Positions 18,029 to 26,499 of a DNA stretch of 64,000 nt are shown in pieces. The position numbers were made by a program, and so were the translations under genes. The stretch is from CAIKZZ01 sp035604595. Its GTDB lineage: Bacteria > Pseudomonadota > Gammaproteobacteria > Steroidobacterales > Steroidobacteraceae. The number at the start of each line of letters is the position of its first letter. Position 1 is the first letter of the stretch. The notes beneath the pieces are model-generated. The model was not told the origin of the DNA, ran no database searches, and worked only from the letters and a program-made list of their open reading frames with translations. The stretch is from NCBI GenBank assembly GCA_035604595.1, contig DATNIE010000013.1, forward strand, positions 65,693 through 129,692. Reading direction: 5' to 3'.

Positions 18029-18130
18029 AGACTTAGAAGCTTCCCAGAACCGGGCGATCGGGGAGTCTAGCACCGGTCAGAGACCTTTCCGGCGAGCAGT
18101 CGAGACCAGATGGCTGAACCAAGTACTATT

Positions 18131-18147
18131 ACTAGGTATTGACTAGT
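18131..18147. promoter_or_regulatory. Inverted repeat over the padR -35 box, possible PadR operator
   Basis: ACTAG (18131-18135) and CTAGT (18143-18147) form a perfect 5-base inverted repeat with a 7-base spacer. The right arm covers the -35 box TTGACT. A regulator bound here would block padR and could also influence the divergent glgP gene. That PadR itself binds it is inference. Confidence 0.4.
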
Positions 18148-18166
18148 GCTTAGTTAGCTGTATAGT
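18139..18166 (+). promoter_or_regulatory. Sigma-70 promoter of padR
   Basis: TTGACT (18139-18144), a 16-base spacer and TATAGT (18161-18166) make the best -35/-10 pair in the window. The ATG at 18178 lies 11 bases after the -10 box, so the leader would be only about 5 bases and lacks a Shine-Dalgarno sequence. Confidence 0.6.
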
Positions 18167-18177
18167 TCACTCCCATC

Positions 18178-18627
18178 ATGCAGCCACCCGACGCACCGCT
18201 TGAGGACACTGATCCGATCGCTGCGGAAGCGCTCGACGTCAACGGCCTCGTGCGAAAGTTCCAGAAGGAGCTGAACTCGGGGCTGATCGCACTCGTGCTG
18301 CTGTCGGTGCTCGAGAAGGCGGGCGATGACCTGTATGGCTACCAGATCGCGAAGCGCCTGGAGGGGCTGAGCGAGGCGGGAAGCCCGATGAAGCAAGGCG
18401 CCCTCTACCCGGTGCTTCGCACACTCTCGGCACACGGACTCCTCGCGAGCCACGTAGTCCCCTCGTCATCCGGCCCGCCGCGCCGCTATTACAAGATCAC
18501 CGATTTTGGCCGGGAGACGCTCGGGCGCTGGCTCGCGACCTGGCACAGCACGCGCGATTTCGTCGATACGGTCGCCGGCCTCGCCGCCGCGCCTGCCCCT
18601 TCTCCAGCAAGAGTGAGCCGCCCATGA
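18178..18627 (+). CDS. PadR-family transcriptional regulator
   Basis: This is a 149-residue regulator. After a 30-residue acidic N-terminus comes the PadR winged helix: L-I-A-L-V-L-L-S-V-L, Y-G-Y-Q-I-A-K-R-L, Q-G-A-L-Y-P-V-L-R-T-L and P-R-R-Y-Y-K-I-T-D-F-G-R. PadR proteins are mostly repressors. Its stop overlaps the next gene (ATGA), which encodes a HAAS-domain membrane protein; PadR-HAAS pairs are a common arrangement and suggest control of envelope functions. An inverted repeat over its own promoter suggests autoregulation. Confidence 0.9.
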   Translation: MQPPDAPLEDTDPIAAEALDVNGLVRKFQKELNSGLIALVLLSVLEKAGDDLYGYQIAKRLEGLSEAGSPMKQGALYPVLRTLSAHGLLASHVVPSSSGPPRRYYKITDFGRETLGRWLATWHSTRDFVDTVAGLAAAPAPSPARVSRP

Positions 18628-19529
18628 ACCGGCCAGCCCCCCGCTCGATCGACCAGTACCTCAGCCAGCTCCGGGAGGCCCTCAAGGGCGCCGACCCGGC
18701 GCTCGTGCAGGATGCGCTCTACGACGCCGAGGAGTACCTGCGCGCCGAGGTGGGCCAGCATCCGGGCAAGAGCGAGGCCGACGTGCTGGAGCTCATCGCA
18801 AGCACCTACGGCGCGCCCGACGAGGTCGCCGAGGCGTACCGGACAACCGAGAAGACCGTGCGCGAGGCCACCAAGCCCCATGCACCGCCTGCGCGTGCGA
18901 CGCCCCTGGGGCGTTTCTTCGCGGTCTACTCCGACAGCCGCGCGTGGACGGCGCTCTTCTACATGCTGCTCGCGCTGGTCACGGGAATATTTTACTTCGC
19001 CGTGACGGTCGCGGGCCTGTCGATATCGTTCGGGCTCGCATTCCTGATCATCGGCGTGCCGTTCTTCCTGCTGTTCATCGGCTTCACGCGCCTGCTGTCG
19101 CTGGTGGAAGGCCGGATCGTCGAGGGACTGCTGGGGGCGCGGATGCCGCGTCGCCCCGTCGTGTCGGCACGTGGTGCCTCGATTTTCGTGCGCATCAAGG
19201 ACATGCTGACCGACCGGCGCACCTGGACGACGTTGCTGTACATGATCCTGATGCTGCCGCTCGGCATCACCTACTTCACGGTCACCGTCGCCGGACTCGC
19301 AGTCAGCCTCGGCTGCATCGCCGCCCCGGTGGCCGGGCTGTTCCACATCCTCGGCCATACAGGCGCGGCCGTGCAGTGGGACGGGACCTACATGCCGTGG
19401 CCGCTGACGCTGCCGGTCGGCCTGTTCGGGGTGTTGCTGCTGACAGTGCTCATGCACGCGGTCCGGGCGATCGGCACGCTGCATGGCACACTCGCCCGCA
19501 CGCTCCTGTTGTCGCGGGACGACGCGTGA
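18624..19529 (+). CDS. HAAS/DUF1700-type membrane protein with sensor-like domain
   Basis: The 301-residue product starts with a soluble HAAS-like helical domain (residues 1-75, Y-L-S-Q-L-R-E-A-L-K). Two similar membrane blocks follow, each with a pair of hydrophobic segments around V-T-G-I-F-Y-F-A-V-T-V-A-G-L-S and I-T-Y-F-T-V-T-V-A-G-L-A. The repeated block resembles the putative sensor domain often encoded next to PadR genes. It is an inner-membrane protein of unknown signal. It is translationally coupled to padR (ATGA) and to the next gene (GTGA). Confidence 0.7.
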   Translation: MNRPAPRSIDQYLSQLREALKGADPALVQDALYDAEEYLRAEVGQHPGKSEADVLELIASTYGAPDEVAEAYRTTEKTVREATKPHAPPARATPLGRFFAVYSDSRAWTALFYMLLALVTGIFYFAVTVAGLSISFGLAFLIIGVPFFLLFIGFTRLLSLVEGRIVEGLLGARMPRRPVVSARGASIFVRIKDMLTDRRTWTTLLYMILMLPLGITYFTVTVAGLAVSLGCIAAPVAGLFHILGHTGAAVQWDGTYMPWPLTLPVGLFGVLLLTVLMHAVRAIGTLHGTLARTLLLSRDDA

Positions 19530-20071
19530 GCTGCACCGACGTGCCCGGCGCATTTCTCGATGCGCGGCTCGCCGGCGCCATCGACCAGCAGCTGCACTGG
19601 CGCGCGGCGGAGATGCGTTGCGACGGCATGCGCCGGCCGGACGGCAAGGGTCTTAGGGTCACGTTCAGCGGCCCGACGCACGGCAAACAGCTGACGCTCG
19701 TCTTTGGCGTCGCGCACCTGGCCGAGGGGGCGACAGGGCATGCGGTTCCGGTCAACGTCACTCTGATCCGCGAAGGCGGGCGGGTGTACGCGACGCGCGG
19801 CGATGGCAACTGCACGCTCGATGCGGTCCGCCAGACGCGGCTGGCGCCGGACACTGCGCCGTCTGCATCGACCGCGGCCGCACCCGTCGCGGCGGCGATT
19901 CTCGCGGTCCCTCCCGCGCACCGCTGGCGGATCGACGCGCGCGGCTTCTGCCTCGCCCCTGCGCGCTCCGTCGGCGACGGCCGGGATGCGATACTGCTCT
20001 CCACGTTCGACTTTCGCGGGCAGCTGACATGGGAACCGGATCCGCCACTCACGCTCCTTCCGCACCGGTGA
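19526..20071 (+). CDS. Conserved-looking protein of unknown function
   Basis: I do not recognise this 181-residue protein. It begins at GTG 19526, overlapping the upstream stop as GTGA, and ends in a GTGA overlap with the DUF192 gene, so it is held in a coupled operon. It has no signal peptide or membrane segment. Three cysteines lie at widely spaced positions, an Ala/Pro-rich linker sits near residue 110, and the C-terminus has beta-like R-D-A-I-L-L-S-T-F-D-F-R-G-Q-L. The same strand's longer frame back to 18944 runs through the HAAS gene and is not coding there. Confidence 0.55.
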   Translation: MSCTDVPGAFLDARLAGAIDQQLHWRAAEMRCDGMRRPDGKGLRVTFSGPTHGKQLTLVFGVAHLAEGATGHAVPVNVTLIREGGRVYATRGDGNCTLDAVRQTRLAPDTAPSASTAAAPVAAAILAVPPAHRWRIDARGFCLAPARSVGDGRDAILLSTFDFRGQLTWEPDPPLTLLPHR

Positions 20072-20556
20072 GACGCGCTCGCGCCCCGCTGCTTGCGCTC
20101 CTCGGTGTGGCGGGTCTGCTGGGCGCGACCCCGCTGCGTGCCGGCGATACGCCGCTCGAACCACTGACGCACTTCCCGAGCGGCGAGCTCACGGTGGACT
20201 CGCACGGGGTTGTTCACCGCTTCCACCTCTACATCGCGGCCACCGAGCCGCGGCGCAATCAAGGGCTCATGTTCGTCAAGAAGCTCGCCCCGGACCGCGG
20301 GATGCTGTTCCTGTGGGAGAGCCCACAGACCGCCTCGTTCTGGATGAAAAACACGCTGATCCCGCTCGATCTGCTGTTCATCGGGCCGGACTGGCGGGTG
20401 ATCCGGATCGCCGAGAACGCGACCCCGCTGTCGCTCGCGACGATTGACTCCATGGGGCTGGTGACGGCCGTGCTCGAGGTGGCCGGCGGCACCAGCCGGC
20501 GCCTCGGAGTCGAACCGGGGGACCGTGTCCACTACCCGGCCGCCGGCAGTCACTGA
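20068..20556 (+). CDS. DUF192-family exported protein
   Basis: The 162-residue protein has the DUF192 core: T-E-P-R-R-N-Q-G-L-M-F, G-M-L-F-L-W, F-W-M-K-N-T-L-I-P-L-D-L-L-F and an A-V-L-E-V-A-G-G ending. Members are small periplasmic or secreted beta-rich proteins of unknown role. GTG 20068 gives an immediate signal peptide (R-R-A-R-A-P-L-L-A-L-L-G-V-A-G) and a GTGA overlap with the upstream stop. It is preferred to ATG 20029, which would add 13 residues before the basic region. It is the last gene of the padR chain. Confidence 0.8.
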   Translation: MRRARAPLLALLGVAGLLGATPLRAGDTPLEPLTHFPSGELTVDSHGVVHRFHLYIAATEPRRNQGLMFVKKLAPDRGMLFLWESPQTASFWMKNTLIPLDLLFIGPDWRVIRIAENATPLSLATIDSMGLVTAVLEVAGGTSRRLGVEPGDRVHYPAAGSH

Positions 20557-20631
20557 CCGGAGTCGCCGGAGCCAGGTGCAAGCGGCCTGCGCGCCCGCGG
20601 AACGGCGCAGGACGCAACGAACCGGGAAGCG

Positions 20632-20660
20632 AAAAAAAACGGCGGGCCGAAGCCCGCCGT
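20632..20660 (-). terminator. Rho-independent terminator of the TonB receptor gene
   Basis: On the minus strand a perfect 9-base stem (ACGGCGGGC/GCCCGCCGT) with a 4-base loop is followed by eight U residues. It starts 25 bases after the receptor stop codon and also separates the receptor from the convergent DUF192 gene. Confidence 0.9.
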
Positions 20661-20684
20661 CTCAACTCTCTTCTCGGCTGCCGC

Positions 20685-23600
20685 TCAGAACTGGGCGGTG
20701 ATCGTGCCGAAGATATAGCGTCCGAGCGCGTCGTACGTCCCCGGGAAGGTGTTGCCGTTGCAGGTGCCGGTCGGGCAATTTGTCAGACCGATCAGCGGCG
20801 GGTCCTTGTCGAGCAGGTTGTTGACGCCAAGCCGGAAGGTCACGTGATCCGCCAGGGCCACGGAACCCGTCAGGTCGAGGTAGCTGCGCGAACTCAAGCG
20901 CACGTCGGTGTTCGAGACGCAGCCATTGGCGATCGTGCATCCTGCAGCGGGTGCCAGGTTCACGTTCGAGCTCGTGTAGTCGACGTTCACGGGACCAATG
21001 TACCGCCACGCCACGGACAGATCGAACCCGCTCCACGGCGTCTGCCAGGTCGTCCGGAATACATGGCGCCATCTCGGCAGCGGAGAGGTGTTCGCCGTGC
21101 CGGTTTCATTACTGCAGGTGTTGCCGTAGTACCCGGCACAGTCGTACTGGGTCGACGGATTTGCCGCGATCGGCGTCTGGAGATAGCTATCGATGTACGT
21201 GCCAACGAAGTTCATATGGATCTTGCCGGCGGCGCCGACATCGAACCCGTAGGAAAGGTCGAGGTCGACCCCCTTCTCCTCCAGCTTGCCGACGTTCGAC
21301 AGCAAATCGATCACGTAGCCGGTCGACGGTCCCCACAGGAGTCCCGTGGCCGGGTCGCGATGGACATCATTGCAAAACAGGTCTTGCTGAACGCAGTAGC
21401 GGAGAATCGTGTCGGCGCCGATCGTGTTGACGACCTGGCTGATCGTGATGTCGTAGTAGTCGACCTGTAACCGGAAATTCGGCAGGAACGACGGTGTCCA
21501 GCCAAGGCCGAAATCCGTTGTGACTGCAGTCTCCGGCGACAGGTTCGGGTTGCCGCCTGTCAGGCCGTTGTACTGGGCGGCCGCGCTCACCAAGATATTG
21601 CCGAACTGCGCCGGGGTCACGCCGGTCTGCTCGCAGGCGGCAAGGGTATGTCCATTCACGAGGCCGCCGACCGCAGGGCCCGCGCACGGATCGGTGTGGC
21701 CGTCCAGAGCCACCGACTGCGGCGAGTACAGCTCGCTGACGTTCGGGGCGCGGACCGCGCGCGACCAGCTGCCGCGCAGTCGGATGTCGCTGACCGGGGT
21801 CCACTCGAGGCCCAGCTTGTAGGTGTTGGTGTCGAACCCCAGGTTATAGCTCGAATACCGGTAGCCACCTTCCAAGGCGAGCGACTGCGCGCCCGGCATA
21901 TCGTCGATCAGCGGCAGGCGACCTTCGAAGAACCCCTCGCGAGCGATCACGCCGCCCGACACCGGCAGAATCGGCCCGCCTTGGCCAGTCAGATCGTAGT
22001 CCTGGAACTCGGCGTCGGGCAGAAACTCAGACCTCGTATCCATCCAGTCGACGCCGACGTTGACCTTCAGGCCCGATTTCGCTGTCGGTACCTTCACGCC
22101 GTACTGGCCGAAGTCGCCGGTAAAGTCGGCCTGAAAGATGTCCTGGTCGACCTGACCGCGCTGCATTCCGATTTCCGAAATGTAATTTGTGGATGCGGGC
22201 GTCACGCCGGTGTTGCTGCCCGGCGGGCCGCCGAAGATGTTCCACGGCACGCAGCCAGCGGCAAGTCCGGAGGACTGGAGGTTGGGTACGTTGACGGCGC
22301 ACTGCGGGCCGTTCGGTGTGTTGACGACCTGGATGGCGTCCTGAATCTTCGTAAACGATGCGTCGGCATAGGTCTCAACCAGTTGCACGATGCTGTGCTG
22401 GCCGCTGACGTCGTAATTCCAGGTGTCGTTGATCTTGCCCTTCGCGCCCAGGACCATGCGGATCGAGGTGTGCTCTAGATCGTCGTCACGCGGCGAGCCC
22501 TCGACATTGCGGCGGCCGATCAGCAGCGGGTCGGACAGGCCCGGGCTCACGACGCCGCCGCACCACGAGGCGAGCTCGCTGGGCGACAACTCGGGGTTGT
22601 TGCAGTTGGTGTAGTAGGTGGGCGCCAGAAACGCTCCGGACGGCGCGATCTGCGAGATCGTCCGGTCGTTCATGTACATCATTTCCGAATACACCGTGAC
22701 ATGGTCGTTCATGTCGTAGTGCAGGAACCCGCCCGTCGCCCAGCGCTCGTCCGGGCGCTGGTAATAGTTCAGCGGACCGTAGTTATATCGGTATGCGCCA
22801 CTGAACGGCACCAGCACGCCGCCCGGGGAGATCGACTGGTCGCTGCCCGTATTGAGGTCGATGAAGCGGTCATAGTTCGACGAACCACCGCACTTGCGAG
22901 CGCCGCCGCTCGTTGTGTAACCCGAATTGAGAGTGCAGGCGCTTTCGGAGTACTTCGCCTGCAACACCGATGCGACGTTGCGGTAGGTCGTGTAGAAGGT
23001 CGCGTTGCCTTTGCCGTCGGCAAAGTTCATGCCGGCGATGAATCCCAGGTCCTTGGTGAACCCTGTGTCGACGTTTCCGGGTGCCTGCTGGAAGTTAGTG
23101 CCGTTGGCCGCGTTAAAGTCTGTGATCGCGGTCTGTTCACCGTCGTTGTTGCTGTTCTGATGCTGATAGAAGCTGTAATCGCCGATCAGCTTGACACCCT
23201 CAAAGTGGTCGTTGAGGACGAAGTTCACGACACCCGCGACGGCGTCGGCGCCATACACCGACGAGGCGCCGCCCGTCAGCACTTCGACGCGGTCGATGAG
23301 TTCCGCCGGAACCTGGTTGAGGTCGGACGCGCCGGCAGTTGACGGATCGCCCGGGCCGAGTCGGCGGCCGTTGACCAGCACGAGAGTCCGGTTAACGCCG
23401 AGGCCGCGCAGGTTGACCTGCGCCGTCCCGTCCGCGCCGTTCGACTGACCGGTGCCCTGGGCGGCGTTGACCTGCGGCAGCGTGTTCAGCATGTCCTCGA
23501 TGCGCGTCGCACCGGTCTGTTGGATGTCGACGGCCGTGACGGCGAGGACGGGGCTGATCGCGACCGAGTTCGGGACCGCGATGCGCGAACCTGTGACAAC

Positions 23601-23747
23601 GATCTCTTCGAGAGCGGCACCGGCAGCTGGCGCCTGTGATGCGGGCGGGGTCTGTGAGTGGGCGACACCGATGGTGGCGAAAGTCGCGCTGGCGAGTGCT
23701 ACGCGCACCGCCCTCTGCAGCTGAAGGTTCCCGCAATGATTAAGCAT
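20685..23747 (-). CDS. TonB-dependent outer-membrane receptor 1
   Basis: The 1020-residue protein is an energised outer-membrane transporter. It has a signal peptide, then the plug start E-E-I-V-V-T-G-S-R-I, plug motifs (V-N-L-R-G-L-G-V-N-R-T-L-V-L-V-N-G-R-R) and V-Y-G-A-D-A-V-A-G-V-V-N. A long beta-barrel ends in aromatic Phe (F-G-T-I-T-A-Q-F). Many such receptors take up peptides, glycans or siderophores; nothing here fixes the ligand. ATG 23747 was chosen because GGGAG lies 9 bases before it; the frame to 23780 adds only an unlikely prefix. A strong terminator follows. Confidence 0.92.
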   Translation of the reverse strand: MLNHCGNLQLQRAVRVALASATFATIGVAHSQTPPASQAPAAGAALEEIVVTGSRIAVPNSVAISPVLAVTAVDIQQTGATRIEDMLNTLPQVNAAQGTGQSNGADGTAQVNLRGLGVNRTLVLVNGRRLGPGDPSTAGASDLNQVPAELIDRVEVLTGGASSVYGADAVAGVVNFVLNDHFEGVKLIGDYSFYQHQNSNNDGEQTAITDFNAANGTNFQQAPGNVDTGFTKDLGFIAGMNFADGKGNATFYTTYRNVASVLQAKYSESACTLNSGYTTSGGARKCGGSSNYDRFIDLNTGSDQSISPGGVLVPFSGAYRYNYGPLNYYQRPDERWATGGFLHYDMNDHVTVYSEMMYMNDRTISQIAPSGAFLAPTYYTNCNNPELSPSELASWCGGVVSPGLSDPLLIGRRNVEGSPRDDDLEHTSIRMVLGAKGKINDTWNYDVSGQHSIVQLVETYADASFTKIQDAIQVVNTPNGPQCAVNVPNLQSSGLAAGCVPWNIFGGPPGSNTGVTPASTNYISEIGMQRGQVDQDIFQADFTGDFGQYGVKVPTAKSGLKVNVGVDWMDTRSEFLPDAEFQDYDLTGQGGPILPVSGGVIAREGFFEGRLPLIDDMPGAQSLALEGGYRYSSYNLGFDTNTYKLGLEWTPVSDIRLRGSWSRAVRAPNVSELYSPQSVALDGHTDPCAGPAVGGLVNGHTLAACEQTGVTPAQFGNILVSAAAQYNGLTGGNPNLSPETAVTTDFGLGWTPSFLPNFRLQVDYYDITISQVVNTIGADTILRYCVQQDLFCNDVHRDPATGLLWGPSTGYVIDLLSNVGKLEEKGVDLDLSYGFDVGAAGKIHMNFVGTYIDSYLQTPIAANPSTQYDCAGYYGNTCSNETGTANTSPLPRWRHVFRTTWQTPWSGFDLSVAWRYIGPVNVDYTSSNVNLAPAAGCTIANGCVSNTDVRLSSRSYLDLTGSVALADHVTFRLGVNNLLDKDPPLIGLTNCPTGTCNGNTFPGTYDALGRYIFGTITAQF

Positions 23748-24293
23748 TGAATGGCGCTCCCGGTAGGCGATCGTTGCCAAAATTTCAAGTGTGGCGTTGC
23801 CTACAGATGCCCCCGGCTGCGGGGAATGCGATCGCGAGACTAACGGGCGGCCAGGACCTCGGTCCTCGACCCACCCTTAGGCGCTTCCCACTCCCTCGAC
23901 CGGACGATTGACGTCTCTAGGTATAAGCCGCTGAGGCCCGAATATAGCACGGTGTCGGAAGACCGCAACACGCGAGGTCACCGGGTCGCACAGACGCGTG
24001 CTTCGGCGGTGCCCCGCGAACGTCGAATCCGATCAGCACTGCGGATGGCGCCTATACGCAATATAATCATATGCTTACGGCCATGAGAATGCGTGCGTTT
24101 AGCATCCTGGGCAGGGCGAAATGAGAACGCGATACATTGCTCGCCCTCGACGCCGCGGTTGCCGGACACGGTGTGCAGACAGGCGACGCGCCCTGTTGCA
24201 TGCGCACAACTATTACGGGCGTGGCGTGCCAGCTTGACGGGGCTGAGGCGTAGTCTCATAAAAGGCGGTTTATCGTCGGCGCGAGTGGATCCG
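23748..24293. other. Divergent promoter region, TonB receptor 1 / TPR-sulfotransferase
   Basis: About 545 bases hold promoters for both neighbours and two long presumed 5' leaders (about 187 bases toward the receptor, about 220 toward the sulfotransferase). On the plus strand TATAAT at 24062-24067 is a perfect -10 box with a poor -35. A 17-codon ORF at 24071-24124 follows it but has no other support. I see no riboswitch I can name. Confidence 0.5.
23941..23968 (-). promoter_or_regulatory. Probable promoter of TonB receptor 1
   Basis: Read on the minus strand, TTGCGG (23968-23963), a 16-base spacer and TATATT (23946-23941) form a -35/-10 pair. The start codon lies about 187 bases downstream, so an unusually long leader is predicted. 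Confidence 0.4.
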
Positions 24294-25871
24294 ATGACCA
24301 GCCTGAGCCTCCCTGAATTTCAACGGGAGATCGCCAATCGGATGGGCCGAGGCGAGTGGCCGGCGGCGGCCGCGGCGGCGGCGGCCTGTCGGGCGGCGTG
24401 GCCGTTGGACTCGACCGGCTGGCTGCTCGGCAGTTTCGTCGCCCTGCTGACCGATCAAAAAGAGGCGGCGCTCGCCCTCGTCGAGCAGCGCCTGGCGGCC
24501 ACCCCTGGGGACTTCCCGTGCCTGCTGCAGCAAGGCGAGTGCCTGCTCGCCCTCGGCCGCCGGGCGGAGGCGCTCGCCGCGGCCGACGCCGCAGTGACCG
24601 CTGCTGGCGAAACCCCGGCGGCACTCGATGCGGTCGGCGAGCTACTGATTCATGCCGGCGAGCACCGCCGCGCGCTCGAGATCTACACGCGCGCCATCGC
24701 GGCCGCGCCCGCCAATCGATCACTCCTCGCCAAGCGCGCGGAGGTATACCGCTTCCTCGGAGATTTCGACCTCGCGACGCTCGACTATGACGCGGTGCTC
24801 GCGATCGCGCCCGCGGACGCCGAGGCGCTGCGCAAGCGTGTCGAACTCCGCCTTCAATCGGTCGAGGACAATTCCATCAGCGCGATGGAGGCAGCGCTCG
24901 CCGTCGCGCCGACCGATTCGACCGACGTTTCGGCACTGCACTTCGGCCTGGCGAAGTCCTACGAAGACGTCGGCGACTACGCCGCGAGCTGGCGGCATGT
25001 GAGCGCGGCCAACCGCCTCGAGCGCGCGCGTCTTCGGTTCGACGGGCGGCAGGAAGAGGCTGTCATCGGGCGGATCATCGAGGCTTTTCCGGAGGTCGAA
25101 GAGATCACCGCCGACTCGACGGGCGAATCTCCGATCTTCATCGTCGGACTGCCGCGGACAGGCACGACGCTCGTCGAACGCATCCTCGGCAGTCACTCTC
25201 TGGTGCATGCCGCCGGCGAACTCGCGGCGTTGTTCGAAGCGATCAGTGCCGTCGTCGATCGCAGGGTTCCGGTGGCGCCACGTAGCTCGATCCTATTCGC
25301 CGGAGCGCTCGGCGACCTCGACGGTGCCGAGATCGCCCGCGAGTACCTGGCGCGCTCGCGCGCGCGTCGCGGCGAGCGGCCGCGTTTCGTCGACAAGCAA
25401 GCCGCTAACTTCCCGTACTGCCCGCTGATCTTCCGTGCGTTCCCGAAGGCGCGCATCGTGCACCTGATGCGGCATCCGCTCGCCGCTTGCTACGCGATCT
25501 ACAAGACGGACTTCGGCGGCGCCTATCCGTATTCCTACGACCTGGGGGAGCTCGGCAATTACTATCTCGGCTACCGCCGGCTGATGGGGCACTGGCACCG
25601 CGTGTTGCCCGGCCGGATTCTTGATCTCGCGTATGAGGACGTCGTGACAAACCATGAAGCAATGGTCCAACGGCTGCTCGAATACGTGGGCCTGCCCTTC
25701 GAACCCGCCTGCCTCGAATTCCACCAGAATCCGGCGCCGACGACGACGTCAAGTTCAGTCCAGGTGCGCCAGCCGCTGTACGACTCCTCGCTGGAGCAAT
25801 GGCGACACTACGCCGCCGAGCTCGCGCCGCTCCGTGCCCGCCTCGAAGCGGGCGGGATCACCGTCGACTGA
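24294..25871 (+). CDS. TPR-repeat protein with C-terminal sulfotransferase domain (paralogue 2)
   Basis: The 525-residue protein has about 250 residues of TPR-like helices rich in alanine. A sulfotransferase domain follows with the PAPS loop G285-L-P-R-T-G-T-T-L, V-H-L-M-R-H-P-L-A-A-C-Y near the 3'-phosphate site, and a C-terminal W-R-H-Y typical of the family. It has the same architecture as the protein at 13.7-15.4 kb. The substrate is unknown. It lies between a TonB receptor and a run of 2-oxoglutarate oxygenases. ATG 24294 is the first start after the promoter region; the frame back to 24093 looks non-coding. Confidence 0.85.
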   Translation: MTSLSLPEFQREIANRMGRGEWPAAAAAAAACRAAWPLDSTGWLLGSFVALLTDQKEAALALVEQRLAATPGDFPCLLQQGECLLALGRRAEALAAADAAVTAAGETPAALDAVGELLIHAGEHRRALEIYTRAIAAAPANRSLLAKRAEVYRFLGDFDLATLDYDAVLAIAPADAEALRKRVELRLQSVEDNSISAMEAALAVAPTDSTDVSALHFGLAKSYEDVGDYAASWRHVSAANRLERARLRFDGRQEEAVIGRIIEAFPEVEEITADSTGESPIFIVGLPRTGTTLVERILGSHSLVHAAGELAALFEAISAVVDRRVPVAPRSSILFAGALGDLDGAEIAREYLARSRARRGERPRFVDKQAANFPYCPLIFRAFPKARIVHLMRHPLAACYAIYKTDFGGAYPYSYDLGELGNYYLGYRRLMGHWHRVLPGRILDLAYEDVVTNHEAMVQRLLEYVGLPFEPACLEFHQNPAPTTTSSSVQVRQPLYDSSLEQWRHYAAELAPLRARLEAGGITVD

Positions 25872-25884
25872 CTCCAGCCCGGTG

Positions 25885-26499
25885 TCAGCGGACGCGCACT
25901 ACTTTGCAGCCGCGTCCCGATCGCAGCTGCAGCCAATAGGAGTCGAGCCAGCCCCGCGAGATCGTCACGGCATCGCCCAATTTCGCGAGCATGTCCGCCT
26001 CGACCAGAAGTTGCCGCCAGACCTGGCCATTGTCGAGCGTGAACACGACGCGACCGGTCGCGTTCAGCTGCAGCCCCGTGATCCGTGCATCGATCTTGGT
26101 CGTCTCGGCCGGCCGCGTGCCGGCAGCACGCTCCTTCGCGGCGATTGCACCTGCCGACAAGCCAAACTGCTGCTCCTGGGTTGGCGCGACTACCGGCGGA
26201 GGCGATGCCGCAGCAGCGGGTGCGGCGGTCGATGCCGCCGCGCCGGGAGCGGCGGCCTGTGCAAGCGCCGGTGCGGCAGACGCTGCAGGTGCTGGTTCGG
26301 AAACGGTCGGCGCAAGCGCGGCACTTTCGCGGTCGAAGCAGGCGAGCCGCGCGGCGGCGTCCTCAATGCCCCGACACGCAAGCAGCCCCGCGAGCGGCTC
26401 AGCAGCGCTACACGACGCGCACCATGCGACGCACACGAGCGCCGCTAACCACGCCAGCCTCAATCCGCGCAAACCGTTGCGATGCATCGGTGCGCTCAC
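25885..26499 (-). CDS. Small exported protein of unknown function
   Basis: I do not recognise a named family. The 204-residue product has a signal peptide (L-A-W-L-A-A-L-V-C-V-A-W-C), then a cysteine pair spaced around L-A-C-R-G-I-E-D...L-A-C-F-D-R-E. An Ala/Pro linker of about 55 residues follows, and then a compact beta-rich C-terminal domain with F-T-L-D-N-G-Q-V-W-R-Q. That last motif is common in short proteobacterial proteins without known role. GTG 26499 overlaps the upstream hydroxylase stop (GTGA), suggesting coupled translation; ATG 26487 is an alternative start. Confidence 0.6.
   Translation of the reverse strand: MSAPMHRNGLRGLRLAWLAALVCVAWCASCSAAEPLAGLLACRGIEDAAARLACFDRESAALAPTVSEPAPAASAAPALAQAAAPGAAASTAAPAAAASPPPVVAPTQEQQFGLSAGAIAAKERAAGTRPAETTKIDARITGLQLNATGRVVFTLDNGQVWRQLLVEADMLAKLGDAVTISRGWLDSYWLQLRSGRGCKVVRVR

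Noticed and set aside
24071..24124. 17-codon ORF after the TATAAT box before the second TPR-sulfotransferase
   Set aside because: It starts only 3 bases after the -10 box, so its first codon would not be transcribed, and there is no ribosome-binding site for the inner ATG codons.
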